From a virus, in IMG/VR virus record IMGVR_UViG_3300035180_001575, positions 1 through 48,140 of that record: a DNA stretch of 48,140 nucleotides. The stretch is one strand, 5' to 3'. Positions 6,850 to 14,329 of this stretch are shown piece after piece. The notes under the pieces are model-generated. The model ran no database searches and was not told where the DNA came from. It saw only the letters and a program-made list of their open reading frames with translations. The stretch's first letter is position 1, and each line of letters starts with the position of its first letter. Made by a program: the position numbers and the translations under genes.

Positions 6850-8853
6850 ATGGCAATTCGCGCAGATTCTATTGGGCTGTTTTGGGAAGACGAAGTTAAG
6901 GTCAAGGCCCCACCAGTAGAAAAGATTAAGCGCACTCCGCCAGAACGTGTTTGGGAGAACCCCGACTACTTACCAGACCTAGAAATTGCCAAGCTGTTTA
7001 AGCCTGTGTTCTACGAAGAACACGAGTTGGCACAAATATCCGAACCGCTGGTATTTGACTCCGAGATTTATCCAAACTATGTGCTGCTAGCCTTCCGCGG
7101 AATAGACTCTAAAAAGTCCGTGTACTTTGAGATAGACAACAAGCCTTGCGGGCGCACTGCGCATCTGCCAAAGCTAAAATGGCTTTTGGAACACAAGTGC
7201 ATTATTAACTTCAATGGCCGCAAGTTCGACTTTGTTATTGCCGCCTTAGTTCTACACGGCTGTACAACGGAACAACTGTGGGATGCAACAGCTATGCTTA
7301 TCGAGCAAGGTGCGCGACCACAAGATGTTCTTGGAAAATACAAGTGTCCTAGACTGGGTAAAATAAACCAAATAGATTTGATAGACCTAACCGCCCTAAG
7401 CCCCGGCTTGAAGGTGTGTGCGGGTAGGCTGCACGCGAAGCGCATGCAGGACCTCCCGTTTGTACCCGGTAGGGCATTGACGGAAGACCAAATAGCTATT
7501 TTGTTCATGTACTGCTTTAATGACTTGGATAATACAGAGTTGCTATACCGTAGTCTGTTGGAACAGATTGCGGTGCGAGAAGATACGGGTAAGCGCTATA
7601 AGCTAGACCTGCGTAGCCACTCTGACCCACAAATGGCAGAGGCTATTATTTCCAGCGAACTAAAACGCATCACTGGTGCAAAGTTCTTCCGTCCAACCGC
7701 CCTACTTCCCGGGACGTGGTACAGATACCAAGTACCAAATTTTATCCAGTTCCAAACCCCAATGCTTAATGCGGTGTTGGAGAACGTTAGGAATGCTATA
7801 TTCCGTGTGTCGGAAGCAGATGGCAATATTATTATGCCAGAGGAATTAGCGGCAGGGACGGTCGACATAGCAGATGGTAAGTACCAGATGGGTATTGGTG
7901 GGTTGCACAGTACAGAAAGTTCTGTGTGCCATGTTGCAGACGAAAACTACTTTATTGCGGATACAGATGTTACCTCTTACTATCCGACACTAATTCTAAA
8001 CGCTGGCATCGCCCCAACCAATCTGGGTCGGGACTTCTTGAAAGTTTACAATAGCATTGTGAAAGAGCGTATTGCGGCGAAGCATGCTGGCAATAATGTG
8101 GTAGCAGATTGCTTAAAGATTGTGGTTAACGGAACATTTGGCAAGTTAGGCAGTAAGTATTCCATCATGTACGCGCCTAACTTAATGCTACAGGTAACCC
8201 TGACCGGGCAGCTTTCTTTGCTTATGCTTATTGAGGCATTTGAACTGGCAGGCATACAGGTTATATCGGCCAACACTGACGGCATTGTGGTCAAGTGCCT
8301 GCGTAGCAAGGAAGCCCTATTTAACGCGATAGTAAAAGGCTGGGAGCAGCATACCGGGTTCGGTACAGAGGAAGTTCGTTACAAGGGTGTGTACAGCCGG
8401 GACGTGAACAATTACTTTGCTGTGTACGAAAAACCACAGAAGAAAAAGCAGTTCAAGTTAAAAGGCGTTTACAGCGAGACGAACCCAAAGAAGAACGCTG
8501 TAAATGAAGTATGCATTGATGCTGCTACTGCCTTCATGGCGAATGGTACGCCTATTACGACCACAATACGCGAATGCCACCATCTGCGTAAGTTCACCAC
8601 CATGCGCCGGGTTAAGGGCGGAGGGGTAAAAGACGGGCAGTACCTTGGGAAGATAATTCGCTGGTACTACAGCACGGAGGCACAGGGGGAGATTGTGTCT
8701 GCTACAAGCGGTAATAAGGTAGCTAGAAGTGAGAATGGCAAGCCTTGTATGGACTTGCCGGATGAGTTGCCAACAGACATCGACTATGCTTGGTACGAGG
8801 CCGAGACGTACAAAATATTGAAAGAGATTGGTTACGCTAGTAGGCCGCTGTAG
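6850..8853 (+). CDS. Family B DNA polymerase with proofreading exonuclease
   Basis: 667 residues. Exonuclease motifs: FDSEIY (D70, E72), NFNGRKFDF (N122, D127) and YCFNDLD (Y221, D225). Polymerase motifs: A, DVTSYYP (373-379); B, KIVVNGTFGKLG (K423, N427, G431); C, ANTDGIV (D477), where the usual DTDS is NTDG. GIGGLHS (348-354) fits the linker between the two activities. The length is short for the family, and the neighbouring clamp-like gene argues against protein priming. It would replicate the phage genome, and has to accept 7-deazaguanine-containing template if the modification cassette is active. A predicted promoter precedes it. Confidence 0.92.
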   Translation: MAIRADSIGLFWEDEVKVKAPPVEKIKRTPPERVWENPDYLPDLEIAKLFKPVFYEEHELAQISEPLVFDSEIYPNYVLLAFRGIDSKKSVYFEIDNKPCGRTAHLPKLKWLLEHKCIINFNGRKFDFVIAALVLHGCTTEQLWDATAMLIEQGARPQDVLGKYKCPRLGKINQIDLIDLTALSPGLKVCAGRLHAKRMQDLPFVPGRALTEDQIAILFMYCFNDLDNTELLYRSLLEQIAVREDTGKRYKLDLRSHSDPQMAEAIISSELKRITGAKFFRPTALLPGTWYRYQVPNFIQFQTPMLNAVLENVRNAIFRVSEADGNIIMPEELAAGTVDIADGKYQMGIGGLHSTESSVCHVADENYFIADTDVTSYYPTLILNAGIAPTNLGRDFLKVYNSIVKERIAAKHAGNNVVADCLKIVVNGTFGKLGSKYSIMYAPNLMLQVTLTGQLSLLMLIEAFELAGIQVISANTDGIVVKCLRSKEALFNAIVKGWEQHTGFGTEEVRYKGVYSRDVNNYFAVYEKPQKKKQFKLKGVYSETNPKKNAVNEVCIDAATAFMANGTPITTTIRECHHLRKFTTMRRVKGGGVKDGQYLGKIIRWYYSTEAQGEIVSATSGNKVARSENGKPCMDLPDELPTDIDYAWYEAETYKILKEIGYASRPL

Positions 8854-8941
8854 CCGCTTAGGGCCTTTGGTAAGGGGTAGCCCCACCCCGGCAAAATAGG
8901 CGGCTTGGTGCCCCATTTTGCTGCCCTGCCGCCCTACTGCA
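8854..8941. terminator. Structured gap between convergent transcripts
   Basis: This 88-base gap separates the plus-strand polymerase gene from the end of the minus-strand late operon. GGCAAAATAGG (8890-8900) and the later CCCCATTTTGCT form an imperfect hairpin, and GGGGT/ACCCC lies before it. A bidirectional terminator is expected here; no clean U-tract is visible, so the call is weak. Confidence 0.35.
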
Positions 8942-9388
8942 CTATTTAACAGGCCATGCGTCCGTTAAGGTTTGGACGTCGTTGGCGTGTCGATCAGCTT
9001 TTTCCGCCACCCCTGTATATCGCTCTGTGCATTGGTTGAGTACGTCACTGAGGGTAGCGGCTCGCTTAATGCAGGCTTCGGCGGAAAGACCTGCGAGTTG
9101 TCGCTGGGACTCTTCAAGCTCCACCCGCAGCCGCTCACGCTCGTCACGAGCAAGGCTAATAGCAATACGCAAATCGCGATCACGAACCTTCGCAGCATTC
9201 TGCGCTTCAATAACCGTATCTGCACGGCGAATAGACGTCGCGGCATTATCTCTAACTTCAACCAGTTTCTGTTCTGCATTGTCTTTCTCCTGTGAATCTC
9301 GGTGCCAGCCTTGTGCCGTCCAGCCTGAAAAGAATGCACCTGCCAATAGGGCAATAGTTCCAAGAATGTTATAAGGGAATGGAATCAT
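8942..9388 (-). CDS. i-spanin (Rz-like inner membrane lysis protein)
   Basis: 148 residues: one N-terminal membrane segment (residues about 8-24) followed by a long charged coiled coil rich in Arg, Glu and Asp, the layout of Rz. Together with the embedded Rz1-like lipoprotein it would fuse inner and outer membranes at the last step of lysis. It is the last gene of the minus-strand late operon, and its start overlaps the end of the small membrane protein gene by four bases. Assignment rests on topology and the embedded partner. Confidence 0.85.
   Translation of the reverse strand: MIPFPYNILGTIALLAGAFFSGWTAQGWHRDSQEKDNAEQKLVEVRDNAATSIRRADTVIEAQNAAKVRDRDLRIAISLARDERERLRVELEESQRQLAGLSAEACIKRAATLSDVLNQCTERYTGVAEKADRHANDVQTLTDAWPVK
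8965..9198 (-). CDS. o-spanin (Rz1-like lipoprotein) nested in the Rz frame
   Basis: 77 residues read in another frame wholly inside the i-spanin gene. MLRRFVIAICVLLLALLVTS is a signal peptide and VSGC gives the lipobox with lipid-bearing Cys24. The mature part has Pro residues (FPPKPALSEPLP) as usual for Rz1. ATG 9198 is chosen because the longer upstream frame lacks a membrane signal. Outer-membrane partner of the i-spanin. Confidence 0.85.
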   Translation of the reverse strand: MLRRFVIAICVLLLALLVTSVSGCGWSLKSPSDNSQVFPPKPALSEPLPSVTYSTNAQSDIQGWRKKLIDTPTTSKP

Positions 9389-9633
9389 TGTGGCCCCGCC
9401 TTTTCCAACTTTTTATCTTGGAAATCTTTCACCGTGGCCATTGTTTTATCGTAGGCAGCATGACCAACCGCATAGCCGCCATAAACCAGCCAAGTGTTAA
9501 TATCGAAACCATTTTTCCAGGTATTAATAGACACAAACACTGCCAGTAAAAAGTGAAAGGTAGATGCCGATAACTTAGTTAGCGACATGCTTCCATCTTT
9601 ACTTTTGATTAAATCAAGTGGACTCATGGACAA
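9385..9633 (-). CDS. Small membrane protein, holin candidate
   Basis: 82 residues with two likely membrane segments, about 19-37 (LTKLSASTFHFLLAVFVSI) and 47-60 (WLVYGGYAVGHAAY), and a charged C-terminus (KDFQDKKLEKAGPQ). Size, topology and position directly upstream of the spanins fit a holin that times lysis by opening the inner membrane. No family motif proves it, and the two membrane proteins at 11024 and 11407 are rival candidates. Confidence 0.6.
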   Translation of the reverse strand: MSMSPLDLIKSKDGSMSLTKLSASTFHFLLAVFVSINTWKNGFDINTWLVYGGYAVGHAAYDKTMATVKDFQDKKLEKAGPQ

Positions 9634-10004
9634 CCTTTCCCCATTGCATGACCGCCGTAAACACGTCGTTCAAAACGGTCTTTAGAAAACTCACCTGCTG
9701 TACTTTTAATCTGATCGGGTAACCATTGCATATTCCAAACAGCATCTGCACCACCACAGGCGCGAGGGATAACATGGTCAATTGCCCATCCTGGACAAGA
9801 TCCTGCATGCAATCCAGTGGAAGGACAAGCCCATTGCTTCTTGAATGCATTAAGTACGGCTACAGATCTTGTAGCCTCGCCTGCTGCATTCCTGGTTACC
9901 ACACCTAGATACCGAATATCTTTTGTAGCGTCAGGAACCTGTGCCCAGATAGAAGAAATGGGTAGAACAAGAAGCAGTGCAAACTTTAGGGAACTTTTGA
10001 GCAT
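9624..10004 (-). CDS. Secreted HNH-family nuclease
   Basis: 126 residues from ATG 10004. Residues 1-21 are a signal peptide ending SIWA, followed by an HNH-like domain: WACPSTG, CPGWAIDHVIP, ACGGADAVWNMQWLP. The DH pair and the Asn of NMQW are the expected catalytic residues, and paired Cys suggest a metal site or disulfides. This family recurs in phage lysis cassettes. Export implies action in the periplasm or outside the cell; degradation of DNA there is inference. It overlaps the secreted Cys-rich gene upstream by 19 bases and the membrane protein gene downstream by ten. Confidence 0.8.
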   Translation of the reverse strand: MLKSSLKFALLLVLPISSIWAQVPDATKDIRYLGVVTRNAAGEATRSVAVLNAFKKQWACPSTGLHAGSCPGWAIDHVIPRACGGADAVWNMQWLPDQIKSTAGEFSKDRFERRVYGGHAMGKGCP

Positions 10005-10606
10005 AGGGTGACCACACCTGTAATACCAAACTCCGCGCGAATGTCTCCATTGGTTGCGGGGGCGCTTGGTTTGGATACGTCGCATAAAGCCCCTACGGTG
10101 GCGCGTGTAACTTCCTTGGTTCCCAGAACGCCGTTGACCAGCGCAAAGGCTGGACGAGACGTGTATGTACCATTGGCCTTCACACTCCAAACTACAGCCT
10201 TAAACCCTGTGGTCCAAGTGGCCCAATTGTCTGAAACCCACTTGAACCGCTCAGCGCACAAATCCTTCGCGGCCTGATCTGGTGGTGCATCGCAGGTCCA
10301 CTTAACGTTGCCTACCCATTGGGACTGCGCTTCAGTACGCGGGGACGTTGCAGCGATGACCTTCAGTACGGACATGCCGAAGGCACTTGGGCTGCATGTG
10401 GAGTGACTACACGAGAGACCATCGACATAAACACCATTCCCAAGAGGCTTTGTGCACAGTACCGCAATGTGCCTGCCTAGGGTTAAGTAGTCGTACTGAA
10501 AGCCAACCGGGCTACAGGTAGAAATAGGCGGTAGTATCTCCGCCCTGCTGTAGTTAACGCCGAGGCAGAGTAGTGCCAATACAATGGCATAAATTCTAAT
10601 TTTCAT
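9986..10606 (-). CDS. Secreted cysteine-rich protein of unknown function
   Basis: 206 residues from ATG 10606, which overlaps the upstream stop by four bases (ATGA). MKIRIYAIVLALLCLGVNYS followed by RA is a signal peptide. The mature protein has about nine cysteines, several in short pairs (STCSPVGF, SCSHSTCSPS), pointing to a disulfide-bonded periplasmic or outer-surface protein. Nothing in it is recognised. A longer frame to 10741 lacks a signal and would overlap the upstream gene, so it is not used. It lies in the lysis cassette, next to a secreted nuclease. Confidence 0.75.
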   Translation of the reverse strand: MKIRIYAIVLALLCLGVNYSRAEILPPISTCSPVGFQYDYLTLGRHIAVLCTKPLGNGVYVDGLSCSHSTCSPSAFGMSVLKVIAATSPRTEAQSQWVGNVKWTCDAPPDQAAKDLCAERFKWVSDNWATWTTGFKAVVWSVKANGTYTSRPAFALVNGVLGTKEVTRATVGALCDVSKPSAPATNGDIRAEFGITGVVTLCSKVP

Positions 10607-11013
10607 GCTATATTCTTTATGGTAATCCAGATTTCTTCGCCCTGTCCAATGGCATCCTGTATGTCGGCAAATAGCCCTGCAAACGCGACTGCGGAACGGG
10701 TAATGGTATCTCCGTGTCGTTCCATTCCCACCAAGATACATCCGTGAGTGTCTGCGGCTGTATTTCCTGGGTGGATACGGATGCCCTCGAAATTAGGTAC
10801 GTTAAGCAGCAAAGGCAGGTCACGCTGAAAGCGATTACTGAAAGTGACAACAATACGATACCGACCATAAGGTATGGCAGTCTCTCCATAAACTTTCTCC
10901 CCATCAGGACGAACTATATCTTCAAGCGTATAGCACTTTTCTACTTCGTTAGCATATAGCTTGCCAATTGTACAAACTGCACCACACACGGCACGAACAA
11001 GTTCTATTTCCAT
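10603..11013 (-). CDS. DUF5675-family protein, endolysin candidate
   Basis: 136 residues with the features of DUF5675: TAIPYGRYRI, VPNFEGIRIHPGN (H81) and DTHGCILVG (H90, G91, C92). The H..GC pattern resembles the active site of L,D-transpeptidase-like folds acting on peptidoglycan. No other lysozyme, amidase or transglycosylase is visible in the lysis cassette, so this is the best endolysin candidate in the window (inference). It lacks a signal peptide and so would depend on a holin for access to the wall. Confidence 0.7.
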   Translation of the reverse strand: MEIELVRAVCGAVCTIGKLYANEVEKCYTLEDIVRPDGEKVYGETAIPYGRYRIVVTFSNRFQRDLPLLLNVPNFEGIRIHPGNTAADTHGCILVGMERHGDTITRSAVAFAGLFADIQDAIGQGEEIWITIKNIA

Positions 11014-11023
11014 AGTTATTCCT

Positions 11024-11410
11024 TTAAATAGTTTCTGACTCGTTATCTGTTTTAATCAGATCGTTAAGTTCTGCTTGCATAAACTCCGGAATTGGTGTCC
11101 CATGCTGGCGCATAAGCCCGACAAACTGGCGCACTAGCATCTCCGTGCGCGTCAACTTAGTTTGCTGGCGATGCAGCTTAATATCCATTTCGTTAAACGC
11201 ATGCCGTAGCAGGCTATTGTCAACCTGTACAGCTTCAATCTGTTTCCGCAAACTTTCGTAGTTTGCAGTAGTAGCTGCGGCACTTGCCTGATTGTTAGCT
11301 TCGTTCTTCCAAAATGTCATCATTTTTTGAACAAAGTAAGCAGCCCCAGCAAGTACGCCAGTTCCACCAAGAACTTGTTCCGAAATATCCCATTGCGTAG
11401 GAGGAATCAT
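11024..11410 (-). CDS. Membrane-anchored coiled-coil protein
   Basis: 128 residues. One hydrophobic segment near residues 13-28 (LGGTGVLAGAAYFVQ) is followed by a long helical, charged region (about 40-100) that looks like a coiled coil, then an acidic tail. Possible lysis or accessory membrane protein; no family recognised. Overlaps the four-segment membrane protein gene upstream by four bases. Confidence 0.7.
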   Translation of the reverse strand: MIPPTQWDISEQVLGGTGVLAGAAYFVQKMMTFWKNEANNQASAAATTANYESLRKQIEAVQVDNSLLRHAFNEMDIKLHRQQTKLTRTEMLVRQFVGLMRQHGTPIPEFMQAELNDLIKTDNESETI

Positions 11411-11799
11411 TTTTTAGCCTCTGCTATGTTAGCCGCACCAACCCAAACCTCAACAAGAACAAGAACAAACATAGTTAGGTCTGCGCTTCCAATAGAGCGG
11501 ATAGGGTTATCCATAAAACTTAGCAAGGTGAATAACCACAAGTAGACGCCAAGCAGCATGGTGAAGTAGGCCAGCAAACGCTTGTGGTCGTTTAGAGCAA
11601 GATATACTTTTGCGCAACTATAGATAAAAAATGCTAGGCCCCAAACAGAGGCGGGGGCATGGCGAAGCATTGAGTTGTAGGCACCTCCCGTGGAGTCTGC
11701 AAACCACAAACCGAATGCAAATAAGAAGCCTGTAATAGAAAGAAGTATTCTTAAACCAAATACATCAGCAAGAAACAATTTTTTAACAGAGTTAGTCAT
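11407..11799 (-). CDS. Four-segment membrane protein, possible holin
   Basis: 130 residues with about four hydrophobic stretches (near 14-33, 48-68, 74-94 and 103-122) and short loops, ending in a polar tail. Multi-span proteins of this size in a lysis region are sometimes holins or antiholins, but no sequence motif supports that. Four-base overlaps with the genes on both sides place it firmly in the operon. Confidence 0.7.
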   Translation of the reverse strand: MTNSVKKLFLADVFGLRILLSITGFLFAFGLWFADSTGGAYNSMLRHAPASVWGLAFFIYSCAKVYLALNDHKRLLAYFTMLLGVYLWLFTLLSFMDNPIRSIGSADLTMFVLVLVEVWVGAANIAEAKK

Positions 11800-12047
11800 T
11801 GTTGATCCTCTGGTAAGTTAAACTTCGCATTGTTATAAGCCCATTCGCAGTGATTTGACTTGTGCCACTTAAAGAGCCAGTCTATAGCTGGACGAAACTT
11901 GCCATAAAACATCCCTCTTTCTTCTGCCCGCCATGCTGCACTACTAAAGGATTCGTAAGGATACGAACCACCCAGAGTAGCCAAGGTGAATAGAAAACAG
12001 TCTGCTGCAAAGATGATATTAACAAGACGTGCTAACATATTCCGCAA
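11796..12047 (-). CDS. Small conserved phage protein
   Basis: 83 residues. The N-terminus is hydrophobic (LARLVNIIFAADCFLFTLAT) and is followed by YESFSSAAWRAEERGMFYGK and a segment with WLFKWHKSNHCEWAYNNAK. I recall similar short proteins in phage lysis or tail-end regions, but their role is not known. It overlaps the downstream membrane protein by four bases. Confidence 0.7.
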   Translation of the reverse strand: MRNMLARLVNIIFAADCFLFTLATLGGSYPYESFSSAAWRAEERGMFYGKFRPAIDWLFKWHKSNHCEWAYNNAKFNLPEDQQ

Positions 12048-12093
12048 TTTTAACGGAAAAGGGCCACGTCTAGCTAATTATTTCTTTGAGAAA

Positions 12094-12552
12094 CTAACTG
12101 GATATCTTATTTAAAAAGTTTACGCATGGCACTAGGGCACCAAACGACAGCACCACCCTCTCTCCACCCTTAATAGGCGTCGAAGCGTGTACATATTTAC
12201 TAGCCATACAAAGCCATGCAGACCCTTCGTTAACATTCAACTCTACCCCAGCAATAACTGGGTTTCCCCCGAAATCCGGTTTGCGAGCCATAATATTTAC
12301 TCTAACATGTTCCATTCCAAATGGGGCTTCGTCGATGTGTGGGTGCACATAGGCTCCTGCTAAGTAATGGTTCCCGATAAACGTACCAAACATAGGTTCT
12401 GGCTGCGCTCCCTGAAGGCTAAATAAGTCCATCACCTCTTGCCACTGCGGGTGGACTAGATGGGACTTATACCTTCGGCCGTACCCGTTGGGTGTTGCCA
12501 ATCCCCAGTTTACCTCTGGGACAACAATGGGGAATGGCAGAGTTATTGGCAT
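12094..12552 (-). CDS. 2-oxoglutarate/Fe(II) oxygenase-like protein
   Basis: 152 residues. HPHIDEAPFG, VRVNIMARKP, GGNPVIAG, SAWLCMASKYVHASTP and GGERVVLSFG form the order expected of a double-stranded beta-helix oxygenase: an HxD-like pair, a distal His (in YVHAST) and an Arg that could bind 2-oxoglutarate. Substrate unknown. ATG 12552 is used; a GTG six bases upstream is possible. It stands after the tail-fibre genes, so modification of a fibre or of a host target are both open; this is inference. Confidence 0.65.
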   Translation of the reverse strand: MPITLPFPIVVPEVNWGLATPNGYGRRYKSHLVHPQWQEVMDLFSLQGAQPEPMFGTFIGNHYLAGAYVHPHIDEAPFGMEHVRVNIMARKPDFGGNPVIAGVELNVNEGSAWLCMASKYVHASTPIKGGERVVLSFGALVPCVNFLNKISS

Positions 12553-12566
12553 AAACACAACAGTAG

Positions 12567-13007
12567 TTATGCCTTAACCTTTGACGCAAAAATAAACAGA
12601 TCGTCGAGCTGCGTTTCTGTTAAGCCAAGCATCTGAGCAAGGGCTAAGACGGTTGGAGACTTCCTACGAAATTCCTGCGCATCCTGCCAAGCAAGTTTGG
12701 ATAGTACGGGGGTGTCCGCAAGTGCCATATAGGTATCAATTGTCTGCAAATAACCAGCTTGGTATAGAGCAACGCGGGCTTGAAATCTTGAAACCGACTC
12801 TGGCACGGCAGGTCCGGTAGGCTCAGGAGGTGCAGGAGGTGGATTTGGATCTGCAAAGCCGGACTGGGCGCTGTATACCCATCCCATTAAAGGTATGGCG
12901 TTATCCGGAACCAGTACAGCCGTGTGGCCGGGGAAACTCTCCGCAGAATCCCCAACCACAAGATTGATAACTACAGATTGTTCGTTAAGAAGTGCAAATG
13001 TACTCAT
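12567..13007 (-). CDS. Tail fibre assembly-like protein
   Basis: 146 residues: an N-terminal sheet domain, a Pro-rich linker (FADPNPPPAPPEPTGPAVPE) and a helical C-terminal domain with VSRFQARVALYQAG, SPTVLALAQMLGLT and LDDLFIFA. That C-terminal pattern is common in short proteins encoded beside phage tail fibres. Overlaps the cupin gene upstream by four bases. Confidence 0.7.
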   Translation of the reverse strand: MSTFALLNEQSVVINLVVGDSAESFPGHTAVLVPDNAIPLMGWVYSAQSGFADPNPPPAPPEPTGPAVPESVSRFQARVALYQAGYLQTIDTYMALADTPVLSKLAWQDAQEFRRKSPTVLALAQMLGLTETQLDDLFIFASKVKA

Positions 13008-13360
13008 GTTATTAAAGACCTTGAAAAGTCCTCCGGGTTAGCCCCTGCGGGAATGCAGGCGGGATCAATAATGTCGTTAAGCCCACTGCCCCAGCGCAGA
13101 GCGTGAATACAGTAGGCCACTGTATTGTCCTCGAGCGCTACCAGTTCGTGCACTTTATCCTTATGGATAAAAATCATTTTGGGTGCTTTGAACTCCGAGG
13201 TTTGCCCCTCAATAGTTACTCGCAGGCTTCCGCTTGCAAGTAGGGTCATGTGGTCAAACTGGTGGGTATGTCCAAGCTCCGTATCTCCCGCCTTCAGAAA
13301 GTGCATCTGACGAGAGAAAATATTTGCAATGCTGCTAATTTCAATTTGCGGCTGTTCCAT
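13004..13360 (-). CDS. Cupin-domain protein
   Basis: 118 residues with a cupin core: GDTELGHTHQFDHMTLLASG supplies the first motif (H31, H33 and the later D/H in place of Glu), and the second half contains KMIFIHKDKVHEL. Cupins bind a metal and act as enzymes or sugar/small-molecule binders. Encoded between the distal fibre and the fibre assembly gene, it may act on the fibre or on host surface; function not determinable from sequence. Confidence 0.75.
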   Translation of the reverse strand: MEQPQIEISSIANIFSRQMHFLKAGDTELGHTHQFDHMTLLASGSLRVTIEGQTSEFKAPKMIFIHKDKVHELVALEDNTVAYCIHALRWGSGLNDIIDPACIPAGANPEDFSRSLIT

Positions 13361-13369
13361 CTGTGGCCT

Positions 13370-14329
13370 CTATGCGTATTCGTAAACAGTAACCATCCCA
13401 GAGCCACCAGCTCCACCTGCTTGTGCGGCATAACTGGTATAGCCGTAACCAGCAGTCCCTCCATACCCTCCGTACCCGCCGTTTCCACCTTGACCGGAGT
13501 TTGTCTGACCGGCAACACCTGTACTTTGGGAGGGGTTTTGTCCACCCATAAAGCCATAGCCTACGCTTCCGGGTTGCGGTGTAAAACCACCTGTTCCTGT
13601 TGTTCCCTGACCTGCGGTAAGAACCGAGCCAAAAGATGTGGTTCCACCACTTGCTCCAATAGTCACAGTTTGCGTAACCACATTGGTGGTAAATAACCTT
13701 CTAAGTGCTCCAGATATTCCTCCTGCACCAGAGGCTCCGTAGCTTCCGGAGGCATAAGTCGGGGTAGCCCCCGTTGCCCCCGGAGCACCGGGACCAAGGC
13801 ACTCGACCAGAATTCGAGATACCCCTGCTGTCGGGGTGTAGGTAAAGCTTCCAGATCCTGTGAATACCTGAACGTTTAGGAGTGCGCCAGCCGGAGCCGT
13901 TTTACCAACAGAGCGAAAATTACTGCCATCGCAAAGAATGACAAGGGATTGTCCTCCGGCCAGAGATACCGTTGTGCTGCCGTCAAGCGTCTCTGTTCCG
14001 TTCGGGTCCACCGTAATGGCGCCGGAGCCTGAGTTGCGCACAGAGAACGCGAAGCCATCCCCCAGCGTATTTGCCGCAGTAAGGGCTAGAGTGAACGTAC
14101 CGCTTAGATCGAAATGAGTACCTCGGTCTGAAGCAATTACCGTGTAGCCCGCAGTCTTAGTGACCACCTTGTTATATGGAGCGCCCATTGCCTGCAAAGC
14201 TGGGGATTGTCCTCCAGTAGTTCCAAGGAGGCCTGAAAGAAAATCTCTTAAGCCTGTAATTGCTATCTTAAAGGCACCTTCGCTTACGGAACCAGACGTA
14301 AAGTCTGAGCTTGGGGGTAGTGCTGCCAT
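13370..14329 (-). CDS. Tail fibre or tip protein with Gly-rich end
   Basis: 319 residues. The N-terminal part ends near VVTKTAGYTVIASDRGTHFD, a motif that starts many phage fibre beta-domains, and continues with FTLALTAANTLGDGFAFSV. The last 110 residues are glycine-rich (GGQNPSQSTGVAGQTN, GGNGGYGGYGGTAGYG) and end GMVTVYEYA. The Gly-rich domain with a terminal GxVxVxEY strand is typical of receptor-binding fibre tips. It directly follows the J-like tip protein with no gap. Confidence 0.8.
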   Translation of the reverse strand: MAALPPSSDFTSGSVSEGAFKIAITGLRDFLSGLLGTTGGQSPALQAMGAPYNKVVTKTAGYTVIASDRGTHFDLSGTFTLALTAANTLGDGFAFSVRNSGSGAITVDPNGTETLDGSTTVSLAGGQSLVILCDGSNFRSVGKTAPAGALLNVQVFTGSGSFTYTPTAGVSRILVECLGPGAPGATGATPTYASGSYGASGAGGISGALRRLFTTNVVTQTVTIGASGGTTSFGSVLTAGQGTTGTGGFTPQPGSVGYGFMGGQNPSQSTGVAGQTNSGQGGNGGYGGYGGTAGYGYTSYAAQAGGAGGSGMVTVYEYA

